A stretch of 9,805 nucleotides of DNA from Oscillospiraceae bacterium (GTDB lineage: Bacteria > Bacillota > Clostridia > Oscillospirales > Ruminococcaceae). The notes beneath the pieces are model-generated. The model worked only from the letters and a program-made list of their open reading frames with translations. It was not told the DNA's origin and ran no database searches. The DNA lies in NCBI GenBank assembly GCA_017483405.1, contig JAFUWP010000408.1, positions 1 through 9,805 on the forward strand, written 5' to 3'. How positions within the stretch are numbered: the first letter of the stretch is position 1; each line of letters opens with the position of its first letter. Below, one piece after another: positions 1 to 7,625 of the stretch. The translations under genes were made by a program, and so were the position numbers.

Positions 1-57
1 AATTCCTTAAAACTTAAGCGACTCGCAGAAAGTATTAATCAAAATGGCAAATCCTGA
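1..57 (+). CDS. C-terminal tail of an upstream gene (partial)
   Basis: The first reading frame is open from the window edge to a TGA at 55-57 and gives 18 residues (NSLKLKRLAESINQNGKS). It overlaps the start of the following U32 gene by 14 bases, a layout typical of translationally coupled genes. The other two forward frames hit stops within the first 17 bases, so this is the only frame that could carry an incoming gene. The tail is too short to identify. A ZapA-type cell-division protein is a frequent neighbour of U32 genes in clostridia, but nothing in these residues proves that. It could also be chance open frame. Confidence 0.4.
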   Translation, partial: NSLKLKRLAESINQNGKS

Positions 58-2077
58 AATCTTAGCACCAGCCGGCAGTATGGAAACACTGATTGCCGCG
101 CTCCGATGCGGTGCAGATGCCGTCTACATCGGGGCGAAAGCCTATTCTGCCCGAAGCAGTGCCGTCAATTTCGATTTGCCGGAACTCAGACAGGCGGCGG
201 AACTCTGTCATCTGTATGGTGCGAAACTGCATCTTGCTGTCAATACGCTCCTGACAGACAAAGAACTGCCGGAGTTTCAGGAATTTATCTGCAAAGCCGC
301 CGAATCCGGCATTGATGCATGTATTGTGCAGGATTTAGGGGTTCTGAAAATCATAAAAAGCATCATTCCGGAAATGACAGTTCATGCCTCAACTCAGATG
401 AGCATCCATACTCCCGAAGGCGCATTGCAGGCGAAATCGCTGGGATGTTCCCGCATTGTCGCCGCCCGTGAAATGTCCCTCGAAGATTTGAAATTATTAT
501 GCGCACTCCCTGTCGAAACAGAGGCTTTTGTGCATGGTGCGCTGTGTATGTCCGTTTCAGGACAGTGCAGTTTTTCGGCTGTTGCAGGCGGAAGAAGTGC
601 CAATCGCGGACAATGCGCACAGGCCTGCCGTCTGCCGTGGAAAACACCTTCCGGAAGGAATCCGGCGGCATTGTCTCTCAAAGATTTGAGCCTTGCTGAA
701 CATGTACAGGAACTGAAAAAAATCGGCGTGGATTCGTTCAAAATCGAGGGCAGAATGAAACGTCCCGAATATGTTGCCTCTGCTGTCACCGCGCTGAAAA
801 TGGCTCTGGAAGGCCTTCAGCCGGATATGGAAACCCTTCAGGCAGTTTTTTCCCGAAGCGGTTTTACAGATGGATATTTTACCGGAATCCGGAAGAATAT
901 GTTCGGTTATCGGCGGAAAGAAGATGTTCTCGCCGGTCAGAAAGTCTTTAAAGAAATTCAGGCAGGCTATGAAAAGGAACGAACGGTTACTTCACTGGAT
1001 TTCTCCATGAAGATGAAAGCAAATCAGCCGGTTCTGCTGACGGTTTCGGATGAAGACGGGAATATCGTGACAGTTTCCGGTGAGATTCCGGAAACGGCTC
1101 TGAAATCGCCTCTGACTTCCGAAATGCTCCGGAAAAGTATGCAGAAATTAGGGGATACTGTCTATTTCTGCCGGAATGTTGTATCAGAGAATCCGGACGG
1201 GCTGATTCTGTCGGCATCGCAGTGCAATGCGCTCAGGCGGAACGCTGTCGAAGCAATGAATACAGAACGTGTCCGGAACAATACGCCGGTTTATGAAATC
1301 CATCCGGAAATAGAATTTCAGCTGGAAACGAAACAGCATTCCGCTGTCAGGAAAAGACTCCATATCCGGAAACTGTCTCAGATACAGGGGATTTCCGCAG
1401 AAATCGTATGTCTGCCGGTATCGCTCGCGCAGAACTGTAAGCCGGAATTGTCGTATTATATCGAAGCCCCTCGGATTATCCGGAACGAAAAGAAATATGC
1501 ACAGAAATTAAAAGAATTATATCAGAAAGGGTATCGGCATCTGATTTGTCATAATCTTGCTGATGTCAGAATCGGCCGGAATATCGGCCTGATTCTGCAC
1601 GGCGGATTCGGCCTGAACTGTACCAACCGCATCACGGCGCAGAGCCTTGCGGAACAGGGATTGCAGGATGTCATGCTTTCTTATGAATTATCCGCAAGAA
1701 GTCTGAATGCCCTTGCCGGATGCGTTTCCGGCGGAGCATTCGTCTATGGCCGTCTGCCGATGATGCTGTTCCGTGTATGTCCGATAAAATCGCAGGATGG
1801 CTGTCATCGCCGGAACTGCATGATGACTGACCGTACCGGCAGAAAATTCCCTCTGTTATGCAGTCAGGAATATGACTATATCGAGATGCTGAATTCCGAA
1901 ACGCTCTGGATTGCTGATAAATTACAGGATTTTTCCGCGCTGGCATATCAGGATTTCTATTTCACCGAGGAATCGCCGGAACAAATCAGACAAATTCTGC
2001 ATGATTATGAATATCAATCCGGAAATGTTCCGGAAAAACGTACAAACGGCTTATATTTTAAAGGAGGTCTGCGCTGA
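44..2077 (+). CDS. U32 family protein with C-terminal DUF3656-like region (RlhA-type)
   Basis: The 677-residue protein opens with the family's typical N-terminus (PEILAPAGSMETL) and a barrel-like region, followed by the U32 signature at residues 160-178 (E-A-F-V-H-G-A-L-C ... G-Q-C). Cysteines 168, 175, 191 and 195 form the four-cysteine set conserved in the family. The long C-terminal half corresponds to the DUF3656 extension. This length and layout match E. coli RlhA, which is needed for hydroxylation of a 23S rRNA cytidine, and not the shorter tRNA-directed TrhP. The old 'peptidase/collagenase' label is probably wrong for this subtype. The start is ATG at 44. Its ribosome site is weak (AGAAAG at 27-32), which fits coupling to the overlapping upstream gene. 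The next gene overlaps its stop. The family call is firm; the rRNA target is inferred. Confidence 0.93.
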   Translation: MANPEILAPAGSMETLIAALRCGADAVYIGAKAYSARSSAVNFDLPELRQAAELCHLYGAKLHLAVNTLLTDKELPEFQEFICKAAESGIDACIVQDLGVLKIIKSIIPEMTVHASTQMSIHTPEGALQAKSLGCSRIVAAREMSLEDLKLLCALPVETEAFVHGALCMSVSGQCSFSAVAGGRSANRGQCAQACRLPWKTPSGRNPAALSLKDLSLAEHVQELKKIGVDSFKIEGRMKRPEYVASAVTALKMALEGLQPDMETLQAVFSRSGFTDGYFTGIRKNMFGYRRKEDVLAGQKVFKEIQAGYEKERTVTSLDFSMKMKANQPVLLTVSDEDGNIVTVSGEIPETALKSPLTSEMLRKSMQKLGDTVYFCRNVVSENPDGLILSASQCNALRRNAVEAMNTERVRNNTPVYEIHPEIEFQLETKQHSAVRKRLHIRKLSQIQGISAEIVCLPVSLAQNCKPELSYYIEAPRIIRNEKKYAQKLKELYQKGYRHLICHNLADVRIGRNIGLILHGGFGLNCTNRITAQSLAEQGLQDVMLSYELSARSLNALAGCVSGGAFVYGRLPMMLFRVCPIKSQDGCHRRNCMMTDRTGRKFPLLCSQEYDYIEMLNSETLWIADKLQDFSALAYQDFYFTEESPEQIRQILHDYEYQSGNVPEKRTNGLYFKGGLR

Positions 2078-2517
2078 TGCAGTTATTTTTCAAGAAACTC
2101 AAAGAAAATGCGATTCTGCCGACAAGGGCAACGGCTTACAGTGCCGGTGCGGATTTGTATGCCTGTCTGGATGAACCTGTTGTGATAAAATCCGGCGAAA
2201 CCGTGATGATTCCGTTCGGAATCGCCTGTCAGCCATCCGATGCCGGAACAGTCATTCTGATTTTTCCGCGTTCCGGACTGGCATCCAAAAACGGCATCGC
2301 TCTCGCGAACGGTGTCGGCGTGGTTGACAGCGACTATCGGGGCGAATGGCAAGCCCCTCTGCATAACAGCAGTCAGCAGGATTTTACCGTGGAACACGGC
2401 ATGAGAATCGCGCAGGCCGTTCTGATGCCTGTCCCGTTTCCGGAAATTCTGGAAACAGATACCCTCGATGAAACCGAAAGAGGAACATCCGGTTTCGGGT
2501 CAAGCGGTGTGAAATAA
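2077..2517 (+). CDS. dut: dUTP diphosphatase (dUTPase)
   Basis: This trimeric-type dUTPase hydrolyses dUTP to dUMP and pyrophosphate, keeping uracil out of DNA and supplying dUMP for thymidylate synthesis. All five family motifs are present in the 146 residues: motif 1 AGADLYA (23-29), motif 2 PRSGLASKNG (64-73), motif 3 GVVDSDYRGEW (81-91) with the water-activating Asp84, motif 4 GMRIAQAVL (108-116), and the C-terminal lid ERGTSGFGSSG (134-144). Length is normal for the family. The ATG overlaps the U32 stop by one base (TGATG at 2075-2079), and a strong AAGGAGGT site lies at 2061-2068, so the two genes are translated together. Nothing suggests a phage origin. Confidence 0.96.
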   Translation: MQLFFKKLKENAILPTRATAYSAGADLYACLDEPVVIKSGETVMIPFGIACQPSDAGTVILIFPRSGLASKNGIALANGVGVVDSDYRGEWQAPLHNSSQQDFTVEHGMRIAQAVLMPVPFPEILETDTLDETERGTSGFGSSGVK

Positions 2518-2549
2518 GATAATTTGAATCATAAAAAGGAGAATCTGCA

Positions 2550-2810
2550 ATGAAACAAGGACTTCTGATGTTTGCGGTTCTGCTGGCGGCGGTAGTGGTC
2601 GGCAGTCTGCTCGGCGATTTTTCAAGAACGGTTTCCAGCATCGAATGGATGGGAAAAACTTTCGAGGTCGGAATTGATGCATTTACCCTGAATCTGAAAA
2701 TTTTTCAGGTGACGCTCGGATTCCAGATTCATGTATGTGTTTCGGAAATTCTGATGATTATTGTCGGCCTGATATGCTATCCTAAACTGAGAAACGCGCT
2801 GGGAGTATAA
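2550..2810 (+). CDS. DUF4321 family small membrane protein
   Basis: The 86-residue protein has two predicted hydrophobic helices, at about residues 4-22 and 60-78. The region between them contains the alternating hydrophobic stretch FTLNLKIFQVTLGFQIHV, which resembles the DUF4321 family of Firmicutes. Its function is unknown. A good ribosome site (AAGGAG, 2536-2541) sits 8 bases before the ATG. It lies 32 bases after dut and is the last gene before the mreB promoter. Genes of this family are often found beside mreB or maf in clostridia, which suggests but does not prove a role at the membrane with the elongation machinery. The assignment is by pattern recognition only. Confidence 0.8.
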   Translation: MKQGLLMFAVLLAAVVVGSLLGDFSRTVSSIEWMGKTFEVGIDAFTLNLKIFQVTLGFQIHVCVSEILMIIVGLICYPKLRNALGV

Positions 2811-2818
2811 GAAATTTC

Positions 2819-2846
2819 TTTCCGGATACATAAAAAAATCCGGAAA
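2819..2846 (+). terminator. Inverted repeat, possible weak terminator of the U32-dut-DUF4321 unit
   Basis: TTTCCGGAT (2819-2827) pairs perfectly with ATCCGGAAA (2838-2846) around a 10-base A-rich loop. It begins 9 bases after the DUF4321 stop. The T-rich stretch that follows (TTGTTTT, 2851-2857) starts four bases after the stem and is interrupted, so termination may be partial. That stretch also supplies the -35 of the next promoter. It could instead be an mRNA-stabilising hairpin or an operator. Confidence 0.4.
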
Positions 2847-2850
2847 AAGC

Positions 2851-2879
2851 TTGTTTTCTGCTGAAAGTCATGCTATAAT
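2851..2879 (+). promoter_or_regulatory. Extended -10 sigma-A-type promoter for mreBCD-PBP2
   Basis: TTGTTT (2851-2856) as the -35 is followed by a 17-base spacer and a perfect TATAAT (2874-2879). A TG at 2871-2872 gives the extended -10 form TGCTATAAT. Transcription would start near 2886, leaving a leader of about 37 bases before mreB. Position and spacing fit the housekeeping sigma factor well. Confidence 0.8.
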
Positions 2880-2922
2880 AAATAACAGAGATAGATTTTT
2901 TTGAACAAAAGGAGAAGAAAAC

Positions 2923-3945
2923 ATGTTTACGAAAGACATCGGCATTGATTTGGGCACGGCAAATACACTGGTATACATGCGCGGAAAAGGCATTGTTCTC
3001 CGTGAGCCGTCCGTTGTGGCCGTCAATACCAGAACCGAAAAAGCACGTTATGTCGGAAAAGATGCCAAACAGGTCATCGGCCGCACCCCTGGTTCGATTG
3101 TAGCCGTCAGACCACTTCGCGAAGGCGTTATCGCCGATTTTGATTTGACTGTCACCATGTTGCAGGAATTCATCCGGAAGGCACTGAAAGGACATATTTT
3201 CGCCAAAGCAAGAGTGACTATCTGTATCCCGTCAGGGGTGACTCCGGTCGAGAGAAATGCCGTCCGCGAAGTGACCGAGAGCGCAGGTGTCCGGCAGGTG
3301 TTCATTATTGAAGAACCTATGGCCGCGGCTATCGGGGCAGGACTCCCGACTACTGAACCCACCGGCAGTATGATTGTAGACATCGGCGGCGGTACGAGCG
3401 AAGTCGCTGTGATTTCGATGGGCGGGATTGTGGCATCCCGTTCAGTGAAGTGCGCCGGTGATGCGTTTGATGCCGCTATCATGAATTATGTCAAGAAGAA
3501 ATATAATTTATTAATCGGCGAAAGAACCGCCGAAAATGTGAAATTAACCATCGGTTCGGCATTCCCTGCCGAAAATGAAGATACAATGGAAATCAAGGGC
3601 AGAAATCTGCTCAACGGCCTGCCCGAAAATGTAACAGTTTCCTCTGCCGAAATCCGCGATGCAATGGTAGAACCGCTTTCACGGGTGCTGGATGCCGTCA
3701 AGACTACGCTGGAAGAAACCCCTCCGGAACTTTCTGCCGATATTATCGACCAAGGCATTACGCTCGCCGGCGGCGGTGCTCTGCTCCGCGGACTGGATAA
3801 GCTCATCAGCAGAGAAACCGGAATCCCCGTCTATATCGCGGAATATCCCCTCGACTGCGTGGCCGAAGGCGCGGGAAAAGTACTCGAAAATATGGACAAG
3901 TATCAGGATACACTTGTAGAATATCTGAAATATTATGAAAAATAA
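2923..3945 (+). CDS. mreB: Rod shape-determining protein MreB
   Basis: This actin-like ATPase forms membrane-bound filaments that guide lateral cell-wall synthesis. Its 340 residues show the actin-fold signatures in order: phosphate-1 loop DIGIDLGTANTLV (5-17), the catalytic glutamate region IIEEPMAAAIG (128-138), phosphate-2 loop IVDIGGGTSEVAVI (151-164) and the adenosine motif ITLAGGGALLRGLD (279-292). Length is normal for MreB. AAGGAG at 2909-2914 lies 8 bases before the ATG, and a dedicated promoter lies just upstream. mreC follows after 18 bases. It could be confused with the paralogue Mbl, but its position at the head of mreBCD supports MreB. Confidence 0.97.
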   Translation: MFTKDIGIDLGTANTLVYMRGKGIVLREPSVVAVNTRTEKARYVGKDAKQVIGRTPGSIVAVRPLREGVIADFDLTVTMLQEFIRKALKGHIFAKARVTICIPSGVTPVERNAVREVTESAGVRQVFIIEEPMAAAIGAGLPTTEPTGSMIVDIGGGTSEVAVISMGGIVASRSVKCAGDAFDAAIMNYVKKKYNLLIGERTAENVKLTIGSAFPAENEDTMEIKGRNLLNGLPENVTVSSAEIRDAMVEPLSRVLDAVKTTLEETPPELSADIIDQGITLAGGGALLRGLDKLISRETGIPVYIAEYPLDCVAEGAGKVLENMDKYQDTLVEYLKYYEK

Positions 3946-3963
3946 CAGAAAAGAGGAATCATC

Positions 3964-4824
3964 ATGCTGAATTTTCTGAAAAGCGGGAAATGCAAAGCTG
4001 TCCTCTGGGTGCTTGCCCTGTTGATTGGCCTGATGCTGTATGCTGTCTTTGTGGGTGGATATACTATCAGCAGTGTGGGCATCTTCAAGATGATAGCATC
4101 ACCGTTTCAGAAGGCCTCAAATGCGATTTCCCAGCATGTGGAATACGGTCTGGATTTGTATCGCAATGCTGAAAATTATTACGAAGAAAACCGCGCGCTG
4201 AGAGAAGAAATCAATGCTCTGCATACCGAACTTGCCGATTATGAAGCCGCTAAAGAAGAACTCGAACGCTTGCAGGCATTCATCGGCATCAAGGAGAAAC
4301 ATGAAGATTATTCGATGACTGCGCCTTTCGATGTGACTGGTTATGTTACAAATGACCCGTTCTGCGCGTTCATGATTGACGGCGGCTCGGAAGACGGCAT
4401 CAGTCTGTATGACCCTGTTGTCAGTGATATGGGTCTGGTCGGAGTCATCACCGAACTCGGCGCACATACCGCAACGGTTACGACTATTCTTTCTCCGGAG
4501 CTTTCTGTTTCGGCAGGAACGAGAGCATCTAAAGAAAGAGGCGTTCTCACCGGAAGTGTTTCCCTCGCGATGAACGGCTTATGCAAATTGCAGTATCTGG
4601 ATAAAAATACCAATCTCAAAAAAGATAAAATCATCCTGACAACCGGCGAAAATGGCTTGTTTCCGGCAGGATATGTCATCGGCTATGTGAAAGAAGTTTC
4701 TATGGATGATACCGGTCTGACGGCTTATGCCTCCGTAGAGCCTGCATCAGATATGAAAAATCTCAGTCTGGTTGTCGTGATTACCGATTTCAGCGGAAAG
4801 GCAGAAAACAGCGATGTACAGTAA
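3964..4824 (+). CDS. mreC: Rod shape-determining protein MreC
   Basis: This single-pass membrane scaffold of the elongasome links MreB inside the cell to penicillin-binding proteins outside. The 286 residues show a short cytoplasmic N-terminus, one membrane segment at about 13-33, a charged coiled-coil region at about 64-107 rich in E, L and A, and two beta-rich extracytoplasmic subdomains. The family pattern GENGLFPAGYVIGYVKEV (228-245) and the closing EPASDMKNLSLVVVI (259-273) are clear. The ribosome site AGAGGA (3952-3957) is followed 6 bases later by the ATG. Its last 11 bases overlap the start of mreD, so the two are probably translated together. Confidence 0.96.
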   Translation: MLNFLKSGKCKAVLWVLALLIGLMLYAVFVGGYTISSVGIFKMIASPFQKASNAISQHVEYGLDLYRNAENYYEENRALREEINALHTELADYEAAKEELERLQAFIGIKEKHEDYSMTAPFDVTGYVTNDPFCAFMIDGGSEDGISLYDPVVSDMGLVGVITELGAHTATVTTILSPELSVSAGTRASKERGVLTGSVSLAMNGLCKLQYLDKNTNLKKDKIILTTGENGLFPAGYVIGYVKEVSMDDTGLTAYASVEPASDMKNLSLVVVITDFSGKAENSDVQ

Positions 4825-5386
4825 TAAAATTCAGAAATCGAATTATCTGGTTTTACAGACAGTGCAGTGGGTTCTGTTTGCGGTCATCATCGGGCTGAGT
4901 TATCTGTTTGAAACTTCCGGAAGTTATGTCAAGCCTCTGGTGCTGATTCCTGTTGCCTTATGCATCGCATCGCATACGGGCGAATTGCAGGCGATGGCTG
5001 TCGGTGCAGTCTGCGGACTTCTTCTGGATTTGGCAAGCGGAAAACTTCTGGGGTTCGATGCGTTTTTTCTGGTGATAATCTGCGTTCTGATTTCGCTGTT
5101 ATATCGCTATTTCCTCAGACAGAAGCTAATCAACATGCTGTTCCTGACCGCGGCTTGTACCCTCGTGCAGGGCTGTCTGAATTATGTGTTATACTATGCC
5201 GTCTGGGACTATGAAGATGTCTTCCTGATTTGGCAGAAAATTATTTTTCCAAGCTGTCTGATGACGGTCGCCTCTTCGGTGATTTTTTACTTCCTGATTA
5301 AGAAAATTGCCGAAAAATGCAGAAACCGCAGAATTAATCAGCTCGAAAAGACCATTCTGTCAGACTGGCAGGACTTGCAGAATTAA
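4814..5386 (+). CDS. mreD: Rod shape-determining protein MreD
   Basis: This integral membrane partner of MreC is 190 residues long and largely hydrophobic, with about five to six predicted helices (roughly 14-32, 40-54, 60-74, 82-100, 107-130 and 145-164). The family signature, a G-x-x-x-G-L-x-x-D-L-x-x-G-x-x-x-G-x-x-A-F pattern, is visible at 63-84 (VGAVCGLLLDLASGKLLGFD, then AF). The tail from 166 on is charged and probably cytoplasmic. The start overlaps mreC by 11 bases, with GGAAAGG at 4795-4801 as the ribosome site inside mreC. The PBP2 gene starts 12 bases after its stop. Confidence 0.93.
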   Translation: MYSNKIQKSNYLVLQTVQWVLFAVIIGLSYLFETSGSYVKPLVLIPVALCIASHTGELQAMAVGAVCGLLLDLASGKLLGFDAFFLVIICVLISLLYRYFLRQKLINMLFLTAACTLVQGCLNYVLYYAVWDYEDVFLIWQKIIFPSCLMTVASSVIFYFLIKKIAEKCRNRRINQLEKTILSDWQDLQN

Positions 5387-5398
5387 AGGTGTTAAGTT

Positions 5399-7426
5399 AT
5401 GAGAAGAACCGTTTCGGAATATATTAAATTAGTACTGTCAGTACTTCTGGTGCTGGCATGTACTTGTTTCTGTGCCCTGAGACTGATGAAAATTCAGGTC
5501 GTGGAATCTCAGAACTATCAGCGTGAAACTTCCGCTCAGACAAGCTACACGCAGAGCATCGCCCCCACCAGAGGCGAAATTGTCGATGCAGACGGCACTC
5601 TGCTTGTCGGCAATCATGTGACTTATGCCGTCATGATTGATAAAGCCCTCTTTCCGGCAGATGACCAGAAAGCAAACAGAATTCTGCTCGAACTGGTGCA
5701 GATTCTCTCTGAAGCAAAAGTGCAGTGGGCTGATACCCTCCCGATTTCGATGAATTCACCTTATCGGTTCAGGATAGATGTCAGTCAGGATGATTTGAAT
5801 TATATGAAAAATATCATCGGTGTGAACCACTACGCAACCGCCGATAACTGTATGCAGATACTGTGCGAAACATATCAGATTGATGAAAATTATACACCCC
5901 GTCAGAAACGCATGATTGCCGGATTGCGGTATGCAATGGCGCAGGCAGATTTTTCGGTATCGAATCAGTTTCAGGTCGCCGAAGAACTCCCGATGGATAC
6001 CGTCACCGAAATTTCTCAGCTTTCACTGAAATTACAGGGCGTTGTGATTTCGCAGATTCCGGAACGCAGAATTGAAGTCGGTAATGTCATCCCTCATGAA
6101 ATCGGCACAACAGGGCCTATTTATGCCGAAAATGCAGATGAGTATCTCGCAAAGGGCTACTCACTGGATGCGATTGTAGGCATCAGCGGAATCGAAAAGG
6201 CAATGGAATCCGAATTGCAGGGCGAATCCGGCATCAGAACCATCACATTTGAAGCTGGTGAAATCATTTCCGATGAAATTACCACACCTGTCACGGCCGG
6301 ACATACCGTCAGACTGACGGTCAGCAGTCAGTTTCAGAGAGGGCTACAGGAGATTCTGGAAGAATTTCTGGAAGATTTCGAGAGCTTTACCGATGAGGAC
6401 GGAAACGAAATCAAGAGCGGTGCGCTTGTCGTTCTGGATGCGAAAACTGGTGCAGTACTCGGCGAGGCGACCGCGCCGACTTATGACCTGACAAAATATC
6501 ATGAAAATTATGAAGATTTACTTCATGAATCGGGGAATCCTCTCTATAACCGCGCAACGCTCGGATTATACCGGCCAGGTTCTACTTTCAAGACGATAAC
6601 GGCCACGGCCGGCCTGAATGAAGGCCTTGTCGATGGAGATACTACCTTCTTCTGCGGAAGGCAGTATCAGTATTATGATGTAACATTCAGCTGTACAGGC
6701 TATCACAGTAATATCGCAGTAGCAAGGGCACTGATGGTTTCCTGTAACTCATATTTCTACGAACTTTCCAGAATGCTGAATATCGACAAAATCACAGAGT
6801 ATGCGAAATTATACGGCATCGGGCAGAATACCGGCATTGAAACCAGAGATTCCGCCGGATATATGGCCACTCCTGAAAAATATCAGGAACTCGGCATCGA
6901 CTGGACAGTCGGACAGGTATTGCAGGCAGGCATCGGCAACGGTGAAACGATGGTGACCCCCTTACAGCTGGCTTGCGTAGCGAATACCATCGCGAACAAG
7001 GGTGTCCGCTATGAACCGTATCTGGTAGACAGTATCTGGGATTACAGTCAGAAAAAATGTCTGAAAAAAACTAACCCCACGGTCGCCGACAGAATTCATT
7101 TAAATTATGATGATGTCTATGAAAATATCCAGAAAGGCATGATTATGGCCTCCGGCAACAGTTTTCCGTCAAAATATTCCCTTCAGAATCTCGGTTATGA
7201 TGTCGCCATCAAGACCGGTACACCGCAGTCAGACAGTCACTATCAGGATTCCGTCTTTATCGGATATGCCCCTGCTGATGACCCTCAGATTGCCTTTGCC
7301 GGCATCGTGGAAGGCGGAGAATATTCCAAATATATGATTCGCCCGATTCTCAAATTATATGAAACTTGCTACGGCATGGAAGATATTGACGAAACCGAAA
7401 GCGAAACAAACGTAAAAATTCGTTAA
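5399..7426 (+). CDS. mrdA: Penicillin-binding protein 2 (class B elongasome transpeptidase)
   Basis: This membrane-anchored transpeptidase cross-links peptidoglycan during cell elongation. The 675 residues start with a basic stretch and one membrane anchor (about 8-30). The dimerisation (pedestal) domain includes the conserved RGEIVDADGTLL (58-69) and the later GxxGIEKAME region (261-270). The transpeptidase domain begins near 340 with ALVVLDAKTGAVLG. The three catalytic motifs are intact: S395-T-F-K398, S448-C-N450 and K605-T-G607. The C-terminal tail is acidic. AAAGGTG (5385-5391), which overlaps the mreD stop, serves as the ribosome site. The position right after mreD supports the elongation enzyme (PBP2/MrdA type) over the division or sporulation homologues. 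Its usual SEDS partner RodA is not in this window. Confidence 0.95.
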   Translation: MRRTVSEYIKLVLSVLLVLACTCFCALRLMKIQVVESQNYQRETSAQTSYTQSIAPTRGEIVDADGTLLVGNHVTYAVMIDKALFPADDQKANRILLELVQILSEAKVQWADTLPISMNSPYRFRIDVSQDDLNYMKNIIGVNHYATADNCMQILCETYQIDENYTPRQKRMIAGLRYAMAQADFSVSNQFQVAEELPMDTVTEISQLSLKLQGVVISQIPERRIEVGNVIPHEIGTTGPIYAENADEYLAKGYSLDAIVGISGIEKAMESELQGESGIRTITFEAGEIISDEITTPVTAGHTVRLTVSSQFQRGLQEILEEFLEDFESFTDEDGNEIKSGALVVLDAKTGAVLGEATAPTYDLTKYHENYEDLLHESGNPLYNRATLGLYRPGSTFKTITATAGLNEGLVDGDTTFFCGRQYQYYDVTFSCTGYHSNIAVARALMVSCNSYFYELSRMLNIDKITEYAKLYGIGQNTGIETRDSAGYMATPEKYQELGIDWTVGQVLQAGIGNGETMVTPLQLACVANTIANKGVRYEPYLVDSIWDYSQKKCLKKTNPTVADRIHLNYDDVYENIQKGMIMASGNSFPSKYSLQNLGYDVAIKTGTPQSDSHYQDSVFIGYAPADDPQIAFAGIVEGGEYSKYMIRPILKLYETCYGMEDIDETESETNVKIR

Positions 7427-7458
7427 GATTCATAATTTTTATACGTTGAAATTTAATA

Positions 7459-7482
7459 CATTTCACAAAAATTCATGAAATG
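7459..7482 (+). repeat. AT-rich inverted repeat after the PBP2 gene
   Basis: CATTTCA (7459-7465) and TGAAATG (7476-7482) form a 7-bp stem with a 10-base loop. No T-run follows (CCGCAAATAAA comes next), so it is not a standard intrinsic terminator. It may still slow or process the mre-PBP2 transcript. It lies just upstream of the minD promoter. Confidence 0.3.
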
Positions 7483-7494
7483 CCGCAAATAAAT

Positions 7495-7522
7495 TTGACA
7501 AATCTGATATTTGTGATATAAT
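7495..7522 (+). promoter_or_regulatory. Strong sigma-A promoter for minD-mgsA
   Basis: A perfect TTGACA (7495-7500), a 16-base spacer and a perfect TATAAT (7517-7522) preceded by TG at 7514-7515 (extended -10, TGATATAAT) make this the strongest-looking promoter in the window. Transcription would begin near 7529, about 105 bases before the minD start. It shows that minD and mgsA can be expressed independently of the mre genes. Confidence 0.87.
7498..7514. promoter_or_regulatory. Palindrome in the minD promoter spacer, candidate operator
   Basis: ACAAAT (7498-7503) and ATTTGT (7509-7514) are exact inverted repeats separated by CTGAT. The element fills the spacer, sharing the last three bases of the -35 and the T of the extended -10 TG. 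A protein bound here would block RNA polymerase. AT-rich 6-bp palindromes also arise by chance, so the operator reading is tentative. Confidence 0.35.
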
Positions 7523-7567
7523 TAATAGTAGGTATGTTGTATCAATATGGAAAGCGATTTCAACAGA

Positions 7568-7618
7568 ACGGCATCTCGCCGTAAATGACCGCTGGGACTG
7601 ATGCAAACTGTCCCTCGG
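7568..7618 (+). promoter_or_regulatory. Structured 5' leader of minD (two hairpins)
   Basis: Hairpin 1 is ACGGC (7568-7572) with GCCGT (7578-7582) around ATCTC. Hairpin 2 is GGGAC (7594-7598) with GTCCC (7610-7614), which an outer CCG/CGG pair (7589-7591 with 7616-7618) extends across a small internal loop. Hairpin 2 ends exactly where the minD ribosome site begins, so it could influence translation. The sequence does not match any riboswitch consensus I recognise, including T-box, c-di-GMP, TPP, SAM or ZTP types. Any regulatory role is inference. Confidence 0.4.
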
Positions 7619-7625
7619 AAAGGAG
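7618..7625 (+). promoter_or_regulatory. Ribosome binding site that sets the minD start at 7634
   Basis: GGAAAGGA(G) lies 8 bases before the ATG at 7634. The earlier in-frame ATG at 7601 has no purine-rich site before it and would add 11 residues unlike any MinD. It also lies within the loop of hairpin 2. The 7634 start gives the usual MinD beginning shortly before the Walker A loop. Confidence 0.85.

Noticed and set aside
363..789. Minus-strand open frames inside the U32 gene
   Set aside because: They are opposite a clearly coding, conserved gene, have no ribosome sites and no recognisable protein features.
3048..3806. Minus-strand open frames of 106-144 codons inside mreB
   Set aside because: They are codon-bias shadows of mreB, serine- and proline-rich with no family resemblance and no ribosome site.
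7459..7482. Intrinsic terminator for the mre-PBP2 operon
   Set aside because: The stem is AT-rich and short and no T-run follows, so it is listed only as a repeat.
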